Shown here: piece after piece, positions 24,011 to 33,133 of the stretch | Numbering within the stretch: position 1 is the first letter of the stretch | Layout of the letters: the number at the start of each line of letters is the position of its first letter | Origin: Desulfobulbaceae bacterium | GTDB lineage: Bacteria > Desulfobacterota > Desulfobulbia > Desulfobulbales > Desulfobulbaceae | Length of the DNA stretch: 45,656 nucleotides | Reading direction: 5' to 3' | Assembly (NCBI GenBank): GCA_019163135.1 | Contig: JAFLKR010000150.1 | Location: 1 to 45,656, forward strand | Notes under the pieces: model-generated | Seen by the model: only the letters and a program-made list of their open reading frames with translations | Database searches by the model: none | What the model was told of the DNA's origin: nothing | Program-made: the position numbers and the translations under genes

Positions 24011-24394
24011 TCAGATTGAAAGGAAATCTCTGTAATAGGGGCAGTCTTTCTTGCTTGCACCTTCGTTGTAAAGACATACCGCCTGAGAAACGGATTTGGT
24101 TTCCAATTTATCCTCGAACCAATCTTTCACTGCTTCCCTGTCCATTCCCTTTTGGAAGCATTTATATTTTTTTCCGTAAGTTCCAAATCCGTACTCATTG
24201 AACAGGCCCTTTGATTCACATTTCGGGAAGTTGCGTTTTCCTTGTGAACTTTCAAGGATGTGGATTTTGGTGACAATGGTTTCAATGTCGGCTGTGTCGT
24301 TTGATGATTTCGTGTCCGTATAGCTTCCTGTCTTTGCCTGACTGCTTGATGCTATTGACAACGCAACCATCAATAATATTAGTATTGTTTTCAT
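24011..24394 (-). CDS. Small secreted Cys-rich protein, possibly lysozyme-like, 127 aa
   Basis: Signal peptide 1-20 (SSSQA). The mature part has an ILESSQGKRN segment with Glu48, four Cys (59, 79, 107, 118) suited to two disulfides, an NEYGFGTYG stretch and a C-terminal CLYNEGASKKDCPYY. The Glu-Ser-Ser-x-Gly start, a YGxG segment and a late YN(E)G resemble short lysozyme or transglycosylase-like domains, but this is only a resemblance. The gene is the sole occupant of the 820-bp segment bracketed by the tRNA-Ala 3' end and its copy. It is AT-rich compared with its neighbours, consistent with transfer. No ribosome-binding site is seen; a perfect 9-bp inverted repeat lies directly upstream. Confidence 0.6.
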   Translation of the reverse strand: MKTILILLMVALSIASSSQAKTGSYTDTKSSNDTADIETIVTKIHILESSQGKRNFPKCESKGLFNEYGFGTYGKKYKCFQKGMDREAVKDWFEDKLETKSVSQAVCLYNEGASKKDCPYYRDFLSI

Positions 24395-24397
24395 GAC

Positions 24398-24428
24398 TGC
24401 AATATATCGGAAAATACTTTATATTGCA
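24398..24428. promoter_or_regulatory. Perfect 9-bp inverted repeat just upstream of the secreted-protein gene
   Basis: TGCAATATA (24398-24406) and its exact reverse complement TATATTGCA (24420-24428), separated by 13 nt, begin 4 nt before the start codon of the minus-strand gene. A TATAAA reading leftward overlaps the outer arm and could be a -10 box. The layout suits a repressor operator over the promoter, or a hairpin over the translation start. Confidence 0.5.
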
Positions 24429-24718
24429 AAAACTTTTTTATTAGTTGTTTTAAACCAAATGGTTACTGTGTAAGTTTTATATATTTTCCGCACTGCATAA
24501 AATTTAGTTGTCAATGATATATTTCCGTGCGGTTGTTCCCGTTTTTTCATGGCTCCGCTAAGGGGAACGGGGGGCCGTTGGGGTGTATGCTGGTCACCCC
24601 GAAACGGGGATTCAGGTTCAGGCAGATTTTTTTTGAGGGGGAAGTAAAAGGCTGGATGATTTTGAAAGTGGAACTGGTACTTGAGGGGGGAGCGTTGCCT
24701 GAAACTCGTCTGTTGGAC

Positions 24719-24754
24719 ATAAAAAGGGGTCACAGAAATAATCTGTAACCCCTT
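24719..24754 (-). terminator. Rho-independent terminator of tRNA-Ala
   Basis: On the minus strand a 12-bp stem (24753-24742 with 24736-24725, one G-U pair) and a 5-nt loop are followed by a T-run. It begins 9 nt after the encoded CCA end. The same structure recurs in the copy at 23899-23932. Confidence 0.85.
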
Positions 24755-24762
24755 AATATTGT

Positions 24763-24838
<76 letters not shown>

Positions 24839-24856
24839 TTGAATTTCTTGGTGCCA

Positions 24857-24884
24857 ATTACCACGCTTTGCAGGGCGCTGTCAA
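24857..24884 (-). promoter_or_regulatory. Promoter of tRNA-Ala
   Basis: On the minus strand, TTGACA (24884-24879), a 16-nt spacer and GGTAAT (24862-24857). A start about 6 nt after the -10 box would leave a leader of roughly a dozen bases before the tRNA 5' end, suitable for RNase P trimming. Confidence 0.6.
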
Positions 24885-25044
24885 GTTTTTATCATTTCTT
24901 TTTCGGGCGACCGCCATATACGTTGCCAAGCGGTGGTTCTATTGGTAATGTGTGGGGCTTGTTTGTATCAACGATTATCATTGTGTCAGCACCTACCGTT
25001 TGACCAGAAATACTTTATTGGTTGAGCGGGCTGATAACACTTAG

Positions 25045-26103
<1,059 letters not shown>

Positions 26104-26181
26104 TTCTGGTAAAATCCCTATGATTTTGTGTTGTTACCTGTTACCTGATCTGTTGGTCAGCCGGTTTTAGCAGCTCGCTCA

Positions 26182-27063
26182 ATGAGAAATAAGATCACCA
26201 GAAAACGAAGCAGCCGTGTCGGGCTCTTTCGTGTCGTTATTCTTGCCGGCTTACTGCTGACTCTGGCGTTTATCTTTCTTGTCTCAACCTTGGGGAGTCA
26301 GAAATTCGGATCATTCCATAAACTGGTTCTTGAGGTCGTGGCGCCACTCCAGAAAGTTGTCACTTCCGGCAGCTCTTATGTCAGCACGTTCAAGAGCGAA
26401 TATCTTGATATCCTTCAGGATACCCTTAAGCTTCGCGAGGAGAACAAGCGGCTTGTCCAGCAACTGCAGGAAAACGAAGCCATTCTCAATAAAAGCCGAG
26501 AAGCCCTGGCCACCAATGCCAGTCTTCGCAAGTTGCTGGAATTCAAGAGTAGGGTAGGGCAACCGGTCATCGCGGCCACCATTATCGGCAAAGACCCTTC
26601 GGCTTGGTTCCGTTCGGTTATTATCGATCAAGGTTCCAATAGCGGGATAATGAAAGGAAATCCGGTGGTGAGCAGCGATGGGGTGGTCGGCCAGATTTTC
26701 ACCCTTTCGCCCAATTATTCTAAAGTCCTGCTGGCAATTGCGCCGTCGAGTGCCATTGATGTACTGTTGCAGAAATCGAGAGTCCGTGGCATTTTGAAAG
26801 GAACGGGAACTTTGACCTATCGTCTTGAGTATATCCTGAAAACCGCAGAAGTCGAAGAGGGCGAACATGTAGTGACCGCGGGGTACGGAGGGGTTTTCCC
26901 CACCGGTCTGCCGGTGGGTGTGGTTTCGAAGATCATTAAAAAACCCCGGGGAATGTTTCACGAAATCGAAGTGACCCCATCGGTTGATTACCAGACCCTT
27001 GAAAATCTGTTGATTATCGAACAGCAAAACCTCACCGAACTCAAGCATATGGGGCCTCGTTGA
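26182..27063 (+). CDS. mreC: Rod-shape-determining protein MreC
   Basis: 293 residues: one N-terminal membrane helix (about 12-34), a coiled coil (roughly 65-100, rich in Leu, Glu and Lys) and a periplasmic beta-rich domain with VIGKDPSAWFRSVIIDQGS, the family's most conserved stretch, and GYGGVFPTGLPVGVV. MreC links MreB inside the cell to PBP2 in the periplasm and stimulates it. It lies 78 bp after mreB. The ribosome site at the ATG (26182) is weak. Confidence 0.95.
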   Translation: MRNKITRKRSSRVGLFRVVILAGLLLTLAFIFLVSTLGSQKFGSFHKLVLEVVAPLQKVVTSGSSYVSTFKSEYLDILQDTLKLREENKRLVQQLQENEAILNKSREALATNASLRKLLEFKSRVGQPVIAATIIGKDPSAWFRSVIIDQGSNSGIMKGNPVVSSDGVVGQIFTLSPNYSKVLLAIAPSSAIDVLLQKSRVRGILKGTGTLTYRLEYILKTAEVEEGEHVVTAGYGGVFPTGLPVGVVSKIIKKPRGMFHEIEVTPSVDYQTLENLLIIEQQNLTELKHMGPR

Positions 27064-27246
27064 CGCCGCAAGGGCCACTGTCTAAGGTTTGCTGTGGGTA
27101 TTGGGCTGGGATGCAAGATGCCTCGGTGCCGGGATTTCTTTTAAGGGCAGTTTTACCGTTGCAACGGTTTCGTTGCGAGCTCGGCATGAAAAGACACGTT
27201 TCGTGCTTTCCCAATACCTGGTCCGTGCGATTGGGAATAACAGGTT

Positions 27247-27789
27247 ATGATTGCTTTTAACTTTATTTTGGTAGGTCTACTGTTGGTTATCATGCAAACA
27301 ACCGTTTGCATGCCCTCGCCCGTTTGGCTTCTGACGCCGGATTGCTATTATGTCCTGGTCGCTTATCTGGCCTATCGCCTCGACCTCATGCGTAGCCTGA
27401 TCGTGCTTTTCCCTTTGGTCTGCATTCTGGATGTTCTTTCGGGTACGGTACTGGGGATGTATGCCATTCTCTGTTTTAGCGCATATTTCCTTATTCGTTT
27501 TATTTCAAGGAAGTTACCGGTTAATGAGTCCTTGTATCAGATCCCCTTGGTCGGAGTAAGTTATCTGTTGATTTCGTGGGGTGTATACTTGTTCATACGA
27601 TTTATTGAACCAGAGGTATTGGTTTCTTGGTCCTGGTGGAAAATGGGCACCCGTGCGATGCTAGTTGCCGCTTTGGCCTACCCTCTTTTTTATGTTTTCG
27701 ATCTGGTGCAGAAATATTCACATCGCAGTCTTTTCCCCTGGAGCAGGCTGCGCCTGCGCACCGATAACCGGCGTCGGCGTAAAGCCTGA
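27247..27789 (+). CDS. mreD: Rod-shape-determining membrane protein MreD
   Basis: 180 residues with about five membrane helices, small and poorly conserved as usual for MreD. It is identified by position between mreC and mrdA and by features such as LLTPDCYYVLVAYLAYR, the DVLSG motif and YLLISWGVYL. MreD is part of the elongasome, but its exact action is unsettled. The 183-bp gap after mreC is wider than usual and has no recognisable gene. The C-terminus ends in a very basic tail (RLRLRTDNRRRRKA) that should face the cytoplasm. Confidence 0.9.
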   Translation: MIAFNFILVGLLLVIMQTTVCMPSPVWLLTPDCYYVLVAYLAYRLDLMRSLIVLFPLVCILDVLSGTVLGMYAILCFSAYFLIRFISRKLPVNESLYQIPLVGVSYLLISWGVYLFIRFIEPEVLVSWSWWKMGTRAMLVAALAYPLFYVFDLVQKYSHRSLFPWSRLRLRTDNRRRRKA

Positions 27790-27812
27790 TTTCTCTGGGA
27801 GTTGAGTTTGTC

Positions 27813-29915
27813 GTGAATATTGTAGATCTGTTTGGAAACAGCATGAAGAATATTAAAAAACCGAACCGGAAAAGAGCGGAGCCGCTGCTCGACGCCGAGC
27901 GAAAAAAGGATACCGGAGTCACCAGGCTGACCCCTCGGGACGATGGCGATCTGAGTGGCTATAAAAAGAAAGCCTTATATGCGCTCGTAGTCCTCATTTT
28001 TTTCTTTGCTATTGTCATCACCCGTCTCTGGTATCTGCAGGTTCAGCAGGGTACATATTACAACGAACTGGCGGACTCTAATCGGGTCCGCTCCATTGAA
28101 ATTGCCGCCCCCCGCGGCAATATCTATGACCGCAAGGGCAGGGAAATTGTCACCAATCGCCCGTCTTTCAATGTCGTCTGGATTCGCGAGAATAACAAAA
28201 TTAATGATGAATGGCTCAAGAGCCTGACTAAGATACTTGGCCAGGATGCTTCGAGTATCCTGGAGAAAATCCGCAAGATGACCGGGGTCGCGGGGCATGT
28301 TCCGGTACGCCTGGCTGAAGACATCAATTGGGAGACGGTTGCCCGTATCGAAAACAACCGGATGTATCTGCCCGAAATCAAGATTGAAGTGGTGCCGTTA
28401 CGCATCTATCATTACGGCAATCTGGCCTCGCACCTCATCGGCTACATGGGGGAGATCAGCAAGGCCGAATTGGATCAGGTGGATCAGCGACTCTATCGGG
28501 GGGGGGATCTCATCGGTAAAATGGGATTAGAGCGGTTGCGGGATGGCGATCTGCGCGGGGAGAAGGGGCACGATTATATGGAGGTAAACGCCCTTGGCTT
28601 TGAACAGAAAAACCTGAAAGGAGACGAGCCTCTTCCAGGCAGGGATCTGTACCTCACCCTGGATGTCGAGTTGCAAAAAATTGCGGAAGAAGAAATGGCG
28701 ATCGGTAATCGGGCCGGGGCCGTTGTGGCGATGGAAGCGAACACCGGCCGAGTGCTGGCACTGGCCAGTGCCCCGACCCTCAAACTTGACGAATTCGTCG
28801 GCGGGATATCCCAGAAGGACTGGCAGGCCATGCTTTCCAATCCCCTGCATCCGCTGGTCAATAAACTGGTGCAGGGACAGTATCCGCCGGCCTCGACATA
28901 CAAAACCGTTACAGCGCTGGCCGGTTTGGCCGAAGGCGTGATTACGCCCGACACAACCTTTCATTGCGGAGGATCGCTCCAGTTCGGCAACCGGGTATAC
29001 CGCTGCTGGAAAAAAGGTGGTCATGGTCCGGTGAGTTTCAAGCGAGCGGTTGCTGAATCCTGCGACGTCTATTTTTATCAGGTGGGGCAGCGACTCGGCG
29101 TTGATCGGCTTGCTCGCTATGCCAATTTGTTCGGCTTGGGCAGCAAAACCGGGATTGAAATGGAGCATGAAAAGCCTGGCCTCATCCCCACCTCGGAATG
29201 GAAGAAAAAACGCTATGGCAAGCCCTGGCAGGAAGGAGAAACCCTGTCCATCGCCATCGGCCAGGGTTTCGACCTGGCTACCCCGGTGCAGGTGGCGGTG
29301 ATGACCATGGTGATTGCCAACGGCGGGACGCGCTATAAACCGGCAATTGTCGAGCAGGTGCGTGATCCCGACGGCAAGGTGGTCAGTTCTTTTACCCCCG
29401 AAGTCCTGAGCCGGCTTACTGGACAGGGAAAGAATCTTAAACTGGTTCGCGAAGGTATGGTCGAGGCGGTCAACAGCAAGCGGGGTACCGGCAGGGAAGC
29501 CCAGATTGACTCCCAGGGGATCATTGTCGGAGGCAAGACCGGTACCGCGCAGGTCGTCCGTTTGGCCCAATATAAAGGGCTGAAAGAGGCGAACATTCCC
29601 TATGAATACAGGGATCATGCCTGGTTTACTTGCTTTGCACCCGCCTCCAACCCGGAAATCGTGGTCACGGTGCTGGTGGAACACGGGTTGCACGGCGGTT
29701 CGGCTTCTGCCCCCATCGCTTCCAAAATATTGAACCGGTATTTCGATGATAAATTCAAGGAGCAACAGGGGGAGGCTCCTGGGGCATCAGGCTCAGGGAA
29801 GTCCCCTGGCAGCCGTGTTCTGCTTTCCCCGGAGATGATCATGGAAGCCGATGATGCGCCTCCCGACGATGACGGGGGAGACACTCCGCCCCTGCAACCA
29901 GATGATTCTCAATAA
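27813..29915 (+). CDS. mrdA: Penicillin-binding protein 2 (MrdA), elongasome transpeptidase
   Basis: About 700 residues, longer than the usual 620-650. One membrane helix (about 52-75), a dimerisation or pedestal domain with RGNIYDRKGREIVTNRP, and a transpeptidase domain with all three active-site motifs: S361-T-Y-K (nucleophile Ser361), S416-C-D, and K575-T-G. It cross-links peptidoglycan during cell elongation together with RodA, encoded 9 bp downstream. The extra length is an acidic, Pro/Gly-rich C-terminal tail (from about 655) absent from E. coli PBP2. The start is GTG 27813; ATG 27843, with GGAAAC upstream, is an alternative. Confidence 0.96.
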   Translation: MNIVDLFGNSMKNIKKPNRKRAEPLLDAERKKDTGVTRLTPRDDGDLSGYKKKALYALVVLIFFFAIVITRLWYLQVQQGTYYNELADSNRVRSIEIAAPRGNIYDRKGREIVTNRPSFNVVWIRENNKINDEWLKSLTKILGQDASSILEKIRKMTGVAGHVPVRLAEDINWETVARIENNRMYLPEIKIEVVPLRIYHYGNLASHLIGYMGEISKAELDQVDQRLYRGGDLIGKMGLERLRDGDLRGEKGHDYMEVNALGFEQKNLKGDEPLPGRDLYLTLDVELQKIAEEEMAIGNRAGAVVAMEANTGRVLALASAPTLKLDEFVGGISQKDWQAMLSNPLHPLVNKLVQGQYPPASTYKTVTALAGLAEGVITPDTTFHCGGSLQFGNRVYRCWKKGGHGPVSFKRAVAESCDVYFYQVGQRLGVDRLARYANLFGLGSKTGIEMEHEKPGLIPTSEWKKKRYGKPWQEGETLSIAIGQGFDLATPVQVAVMTMVIANGGTRYKPAIVEQVRDPDGKVVSSFTPEVLSRLTGQGKNLKLVREGMVEAVNSKRGTGREAQIDSQGIIVGGKTGTAQVVRLAQYKGLKEANIPYEYRDHAWFTCFAPASNPEIVVTVLVEHGLHGGSASAPIASKILNRYFDDKFKEQQGEAPGASGSGKSPGSRVLLSPEMIMEADDAPPDDDGGDTPPLQPDDSQ

Positions 29916-29924
29916 CTAACTGCT

Positions 29925-31040
29925 ATGTTTCGATTTGACCGACAGTTGTTGCAACATTTTGACTGGGTTATGCTGTTGATGCTCCTGCTTGTCTGCGGGA
30001 TGGCATTGACCAATTTGTACAGTTCGACGCATATCGCCGGAGTTGGCGCGTCCTCAATTTTTTACAAACAGCTCCTTTTTTCCGCAGTCGGGTTGATGCT
30101 GATTTTGTTGGTGGTCTCGCAGGAATATCATAGAATTGCCAAATTCGGATATGCGTTGTACGTTGCAGTTCTAGGCCTGCTGATCTATGTCCTCCTGTTT
30201 GTTAAGGCCATCTCCGGTTCCCAGCGGTGGATTGATCTCGGTTTTTTCAGTCTGCAACCCTCGGAACCGGCTAAGTTAGCCCTGATCCTGGTGTTGGCCT
30301 CCTGCTATGCGAATACCAATGTCACCAACGGCTATCGGCTGCGTGATTTGATCAAGCCGATCATTCTGACCGCCTTGCCGTTCGTTCTGATTGCGCTGCA
30401 ACCTGATTTAGGGACGGCACTGATCTGCGGCATTATTTTTGTATCCATGACCTTGTTTGTCAGGTTGCGATGGGGGACGCTCGCCATCCTCGGGGGCACC
30501 GGTATGACTTGCATCTTTATCGGCTGGAAATTTTTGTTAAAAGATTACCAGCGGAAACGGATCGAGACCTTTCTCAATCCCGAGAGTGATCCCATGAACC
30601 ATGGGTACCAGATCCTGCAGTCCAAGATAGCGGTTGGCAGCGGTCAGATCTTCGGCAAAGGTTTTCTGGAAGGGACCCAGGGGCATCTTCGATTTTTGCC
30701 GGAACGTCATACGGATTTTGCATTTTCGGTATGGGCGGAGGAGTGGGGCTTTGCCGGGTCGCTGTTCTTTTTGAGCTGTTATTTTTTTATGCTTATCTGG
30801 GGTATCAACGTCGCCATGTCGGCCAAGGATAAATTCGGTGCTATCCTGGCGTTCGGCTGCATCATGCTGATTTTCTGGCAGGCGGTGATTAATATTTTTA
30901 TGGTTTTGGGTTTTTTGCCGGTAGTCGGCGTGCCCCTGCCGATGTTCAGCTACGGAGGGTCGTCGTTGCTGACCAATATGGTGGCCGTCGGTATTTTAAT
31001 GAGTGTGCGGATGCGAAGTTTTCCAACAGCTCAGCAGTGA
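29925..31040 (+). CDS. rodA: RodA, SEDS-family peptidoglycan glycosyltransferase
   Basis: 371 residues with ten or so membrane helices. The family's key acidic residues sit at the same numbers as in E. coli to within a residue or two: Glu114 (QPSEPAK) and Asp264 (LPERHTDFAFSVWAEE). The conserved GVPLPMFSYGGSS segment is near the end. RodA polymerises lipid II into glycan strands in complex with PBP2. It is the last gene of the rod-shape operon and converges on hemH with only 8 bp between the two stop codons. Confidence 0.97.
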   Translation: MFRFDRQLLQHFDWVMLLMLLLVCGMALTNLYSSTHIAGVGASSIFYKQLLFSAVGLMLILLVVSQEYHRIAKFGYALYVAVLGLLIYVLLFVKAISGSQRWIDLGFFSLQPSEPAKLALILVLASCYANTNVTNGYRLRDLIKPIILTALPFVLIALQPDLGTALICGIIFVSMTLFVRLRWGTLAILGGTGMTCIFIGWKFLLKDYQRKRIETFLNPESDPMNHGYQILQSKIAVGSGQIFGKGFLEGTQGHLRFLPERHTDFAFSVWAEEWGFAGSLFFLSCYFFMLIWGINVAMSAKDKFGAILAFGCIMLIFWQAVINIFMVLGFLPVVGVPLPMFSYGGSSLLTNMVAVGILMSVRMRSFPTAQQ

Positions 31041-31048
31041 CCCCTGGA

Positions 31049-32008
31049 TTAGGCCTGGTAGCGCTTGCTGACCAGATTGGCTAGGGCTTCGATAAACAGT
31101 GGGTCGGCGTTGAGGGCCCTGGTGGATTCGAAATGCATGCCCAGACCTTCTGCCATTTGCCGGTATTGGATGTCGATCTCAAAGAGCGTCTCAACATGAT
31201 CGGAAACAAAAGATAAGGGCATAACCAGCATATTTTTGGCTCCTTGCGCCGCCAATTCTGTGATGATCTCGGGTAACGCCGGTCCCAACCACTCTACCGG
31301 TCCGCTTCGGCTCTGGTAACAGAGTTTTCCCCGGATTCCGGTCAGCTGTTCGATAGCCCGGATGGTTTGTTCAAGATCGTCGACATAGGGATCGCCTTCC
31401 TTGATGAATTGCACCGGCAGGCTATGGGCGCTGTAAATCAGGTGTACCGGTTCCTCGTCAAAGCGGCGTACTCCCTCTTCGATTCGTGCCGCCAAGCAGG
31501 CTATGTACTGTGGTTCAGCGGGCCAGGCGTGAATTTCCTTGATCGGGATTTGGAGCTGGCTTTGTTGGTTGGTTCGGTGCAGGTCGGACAAGGACGAGCC
31601 AGTGGTGGCGATGGAGTAATGGGGATAGAGCGGCAAAGCGATGATCTCCCGGACCTGCGCTGCCGCCATTTCCCGGAGGGCCTCGTCGGCAAAGGGGTGC
31701 CAGTAGCGCATGCATGAACGGACTACGAAATTGCCGTCTTTCGTCAGTAGTTTTTCGAGGGCCCGCGCCTGTTCCTCGGTTTTTTCACGGAGGGGAGATC
31801 CTCCACCGATCTGTGCATAATTAGCCATGCTTTTTGGGGCCCGCCGATAGGCGATGAAGCGGGCAATGGTGGTCTGCAGAAATGCCGGGCCCAGGCGAAT
31901 AATCTGCCGATCGGAGAACAGGTTGATCAAAAACGGGCGGATATCTTCAAGTCGTCCGGGACCACCCAGGTTCAGGAGTAATACGCCGATTTTATCTTGA
32001 GTATTCAT
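31049..32008 (-). CDS. hemH: Ferrochelatase
   Basis: 319 residues from the ATG at 32008, chosen because the family starts at IGVLLLNLGGP and the longer frame begins with a TTG and a non-conserved segment. Key features: RYWHPF, IYSAHSLPVQF (His of the active site), CYQSRSGPVEWLGP and PLSFVSDHVETLFEIDIQYR. It inserts Fe2+ into protoporphyrin IX (or into coproporphyrin in some lineages). No other haem gene is adjacent; its position behind rodA looks incidental. No clear ribosome site. Confidence 0.95.
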   Translation of the reverse strand: MNTQDKIGVLLLNLGGPGRLEDIRPFLINLFSDRQIIRLGPAFLQTTIARFIAYRRAPKSMANYAQIGGGSPLREKTEEQARALEKLLTKDGNFVVRSCMRYWHPFADEALREMAAAQVREIIALPLYPHYSIATTGSSLSDLHRTNQQSQLQIPIKEIHAWPAEPQYIACLAARIEEGVRRFDEEPVHLIYSAHSLPVQFIKEGDPYVDDLEQTIRAIEQLTGIRGKLCYQSRSGPVEWLGPALPEIITELAAQGAKNMLVMPLSFVSDHVETLFEIDIQYRQMAEGLGMHFESTRALNADPLFIEALANLVSKRYQA

Positions 32009-32063
32009 GTCGTTAATGTACCGGGCTGATTGTATGGCCGTCAAGAAAATGTGACATGCCCCC

Positions 32064-32093
32064 TTGATTTCCCTTTCGGTCAGTGTCTATAAT
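32064..32093 (+). promoter_or_regulatory. Candidate promoter of the hibernation-factor gene
   Basis: TTGATT (32064-32069), 18-nt spacer, and a perfect TATAAT at 32088-32093. It would give a leader of about 185 nt before the start at 32284, long enough for post-transcriptional control. Divergent from hemH. Confidence 0.55.
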
Positions 32094-32283
32094 TAAGATA
32101 TGGTCAAGTGGTATCCTTTCAAATTCAGTCACTTCGTGTGCGGTTCGCACAGCTATCCAAGTAATGCCTATAACAGGGTCATGCAGGGAGAAAGCAAGCT
32201 TATGACCTTGAGTAAAGGATACCGGTGTATGATCCAAGGCAGTGGCATGGGGCCGCTGGCGCCTTTCTCAGTGGAGGATTAGT

Positions 32284-32826
32284 ATGGAACTGAAAATCGA
32301 GGCCAAAAATCTTGACATTCGAAAGAGCTGGCAGGAAAAAATAGAAGAAGAACGCAACAAACTCATTCGCCATTATGCGAATTTTGTTCTGCATCTGCGG
32401 GTAACCATTGAAGCCACCCCCGGTTATAAAGAAGGCGGGTATGAGGTTCGTCTTGTTGCCTCCGTTCCCAACGACACGGTTGCCGTTAAGCGGTGGGGTG
32501 AGAGTGTTCGGCCGTTGCTGGTCGAGGCTTTCGATGTGTTAGGGGCGCAACTCAAGGAAATCGTCAAGAAGAAGCAGAATCATAAAACCGCGAAGCTCCA
32601 AGGGGCCACCATAGACGGCAAATCCTCGGGGGTGATCCGTAAAATTTTTCCGGACGAAGCCTACGGATTCATTATTACCGATGATAAGCTCGATGTTTTT
32701 TTCCATGCCAATGCCCTTCGGGATGTTGCTATCAACGACCTCGCTGAAGGCGATGAGGTGTTGTTTGCCATGGAAGATGGCGACAAAGGGCCCCAAGCCA
32801 CCTGGGTGAAGGTCGGCCAAGCCTGA
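32284..32826 (+). CDS. HPF/RaiA ribosome-hibernation domain fused to a cold-shock domain
   Basis: 180 residues from the ATG at 32284 (GGAGG ribosome site). Residues 1-97 match the HPF/RaiA (sigma-54 modulation, S30AE) fold: the MELKIEAKNLDI start, HYANFVLHLRVTIE and EVRLVASVPND, then AFDVLGAQLKEIVKKK. Residues 115-178 are a cold-shock domain with RNP1-like AYGFI (126-130) and RNP2-like DVFFHANAL (137-145). The first part should bind the 30S decoding centre and silence ribosomes in stress; the second should bind RNA. The fusion is known to me from some proteobacteria and is less common than the fusion to the long-HPF dimerisation domain. Monocistronic with its own promoter and terminator. Confidence 0.9.
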   Translation: MELKIEAKNLDIRKSWQEKIEEERNKLIRHYANFVLHLRVTIEATPGYKEGGYEVRLVASVPNDTVAVKRWGESVRPLLVEAFDVLGAQLKEIVKKKQNHKTAKLQGATIDGKSSGVIRKIFPDEAYGFIITDDKLDVFFHANALRDVAINDLAEGDEVLFAMEDGDKGPQATWVKVGQA

Positions 32827-32892
32827 CTTCGTCGTAAATTTTCAATTCGGCTTGCGGAGCGTCACGTTATTCCTGCAAGCCAATTAACTGCA

Positions 32893-32921
32893 AACCCTGC
32901 CCGCAAGGCAGGGTTTTTTTT
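32893..32921 (+). terminator. Rho-independent terminator after the HPF fusion gene
   Basis: AACCCTGCC (32893-32901) pairs with GGCAGGGTT (32907-32915), followed by a run of T to 32921. A textbook terminator 66 bp after the stop codon. Confidence 0.95.
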
Positions 32922-33133
32922 GTCGAATTCGGGGGCGTGCGTCTTTCGCTGCAACTTGAGGAAAAAAGTGCTTGGTCGCGATTGCGTTGCCGTGTACTTA
33001 TGAGGAGATTCGGTGCCGGTTTGAAGGGGCGCTTTTTGCTGCACCCATGCGTTCCCTCTTCAGGCAAGAAAATTGAAAGGTGCTGATTTTGCCTTGCCGG
33101 CAAGCCACGCCATTTTGTTCTAAAAGTGAGACT

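Noticed and set aside
27060-27260. 66-codon frame filling the gap between mreC and mreD
   Set aside because: It starts with a TTG overlapping the mreC stop and gives a Cys-rich unpatterned peptide with no ribosome site; position alone does not make it a gene.
32100-32282. 60-codon frame in the leader of the hibernation-factor gene
   Set aside because: It begins a few bases after the -10 box, has no ribosome site and an implausible composition.
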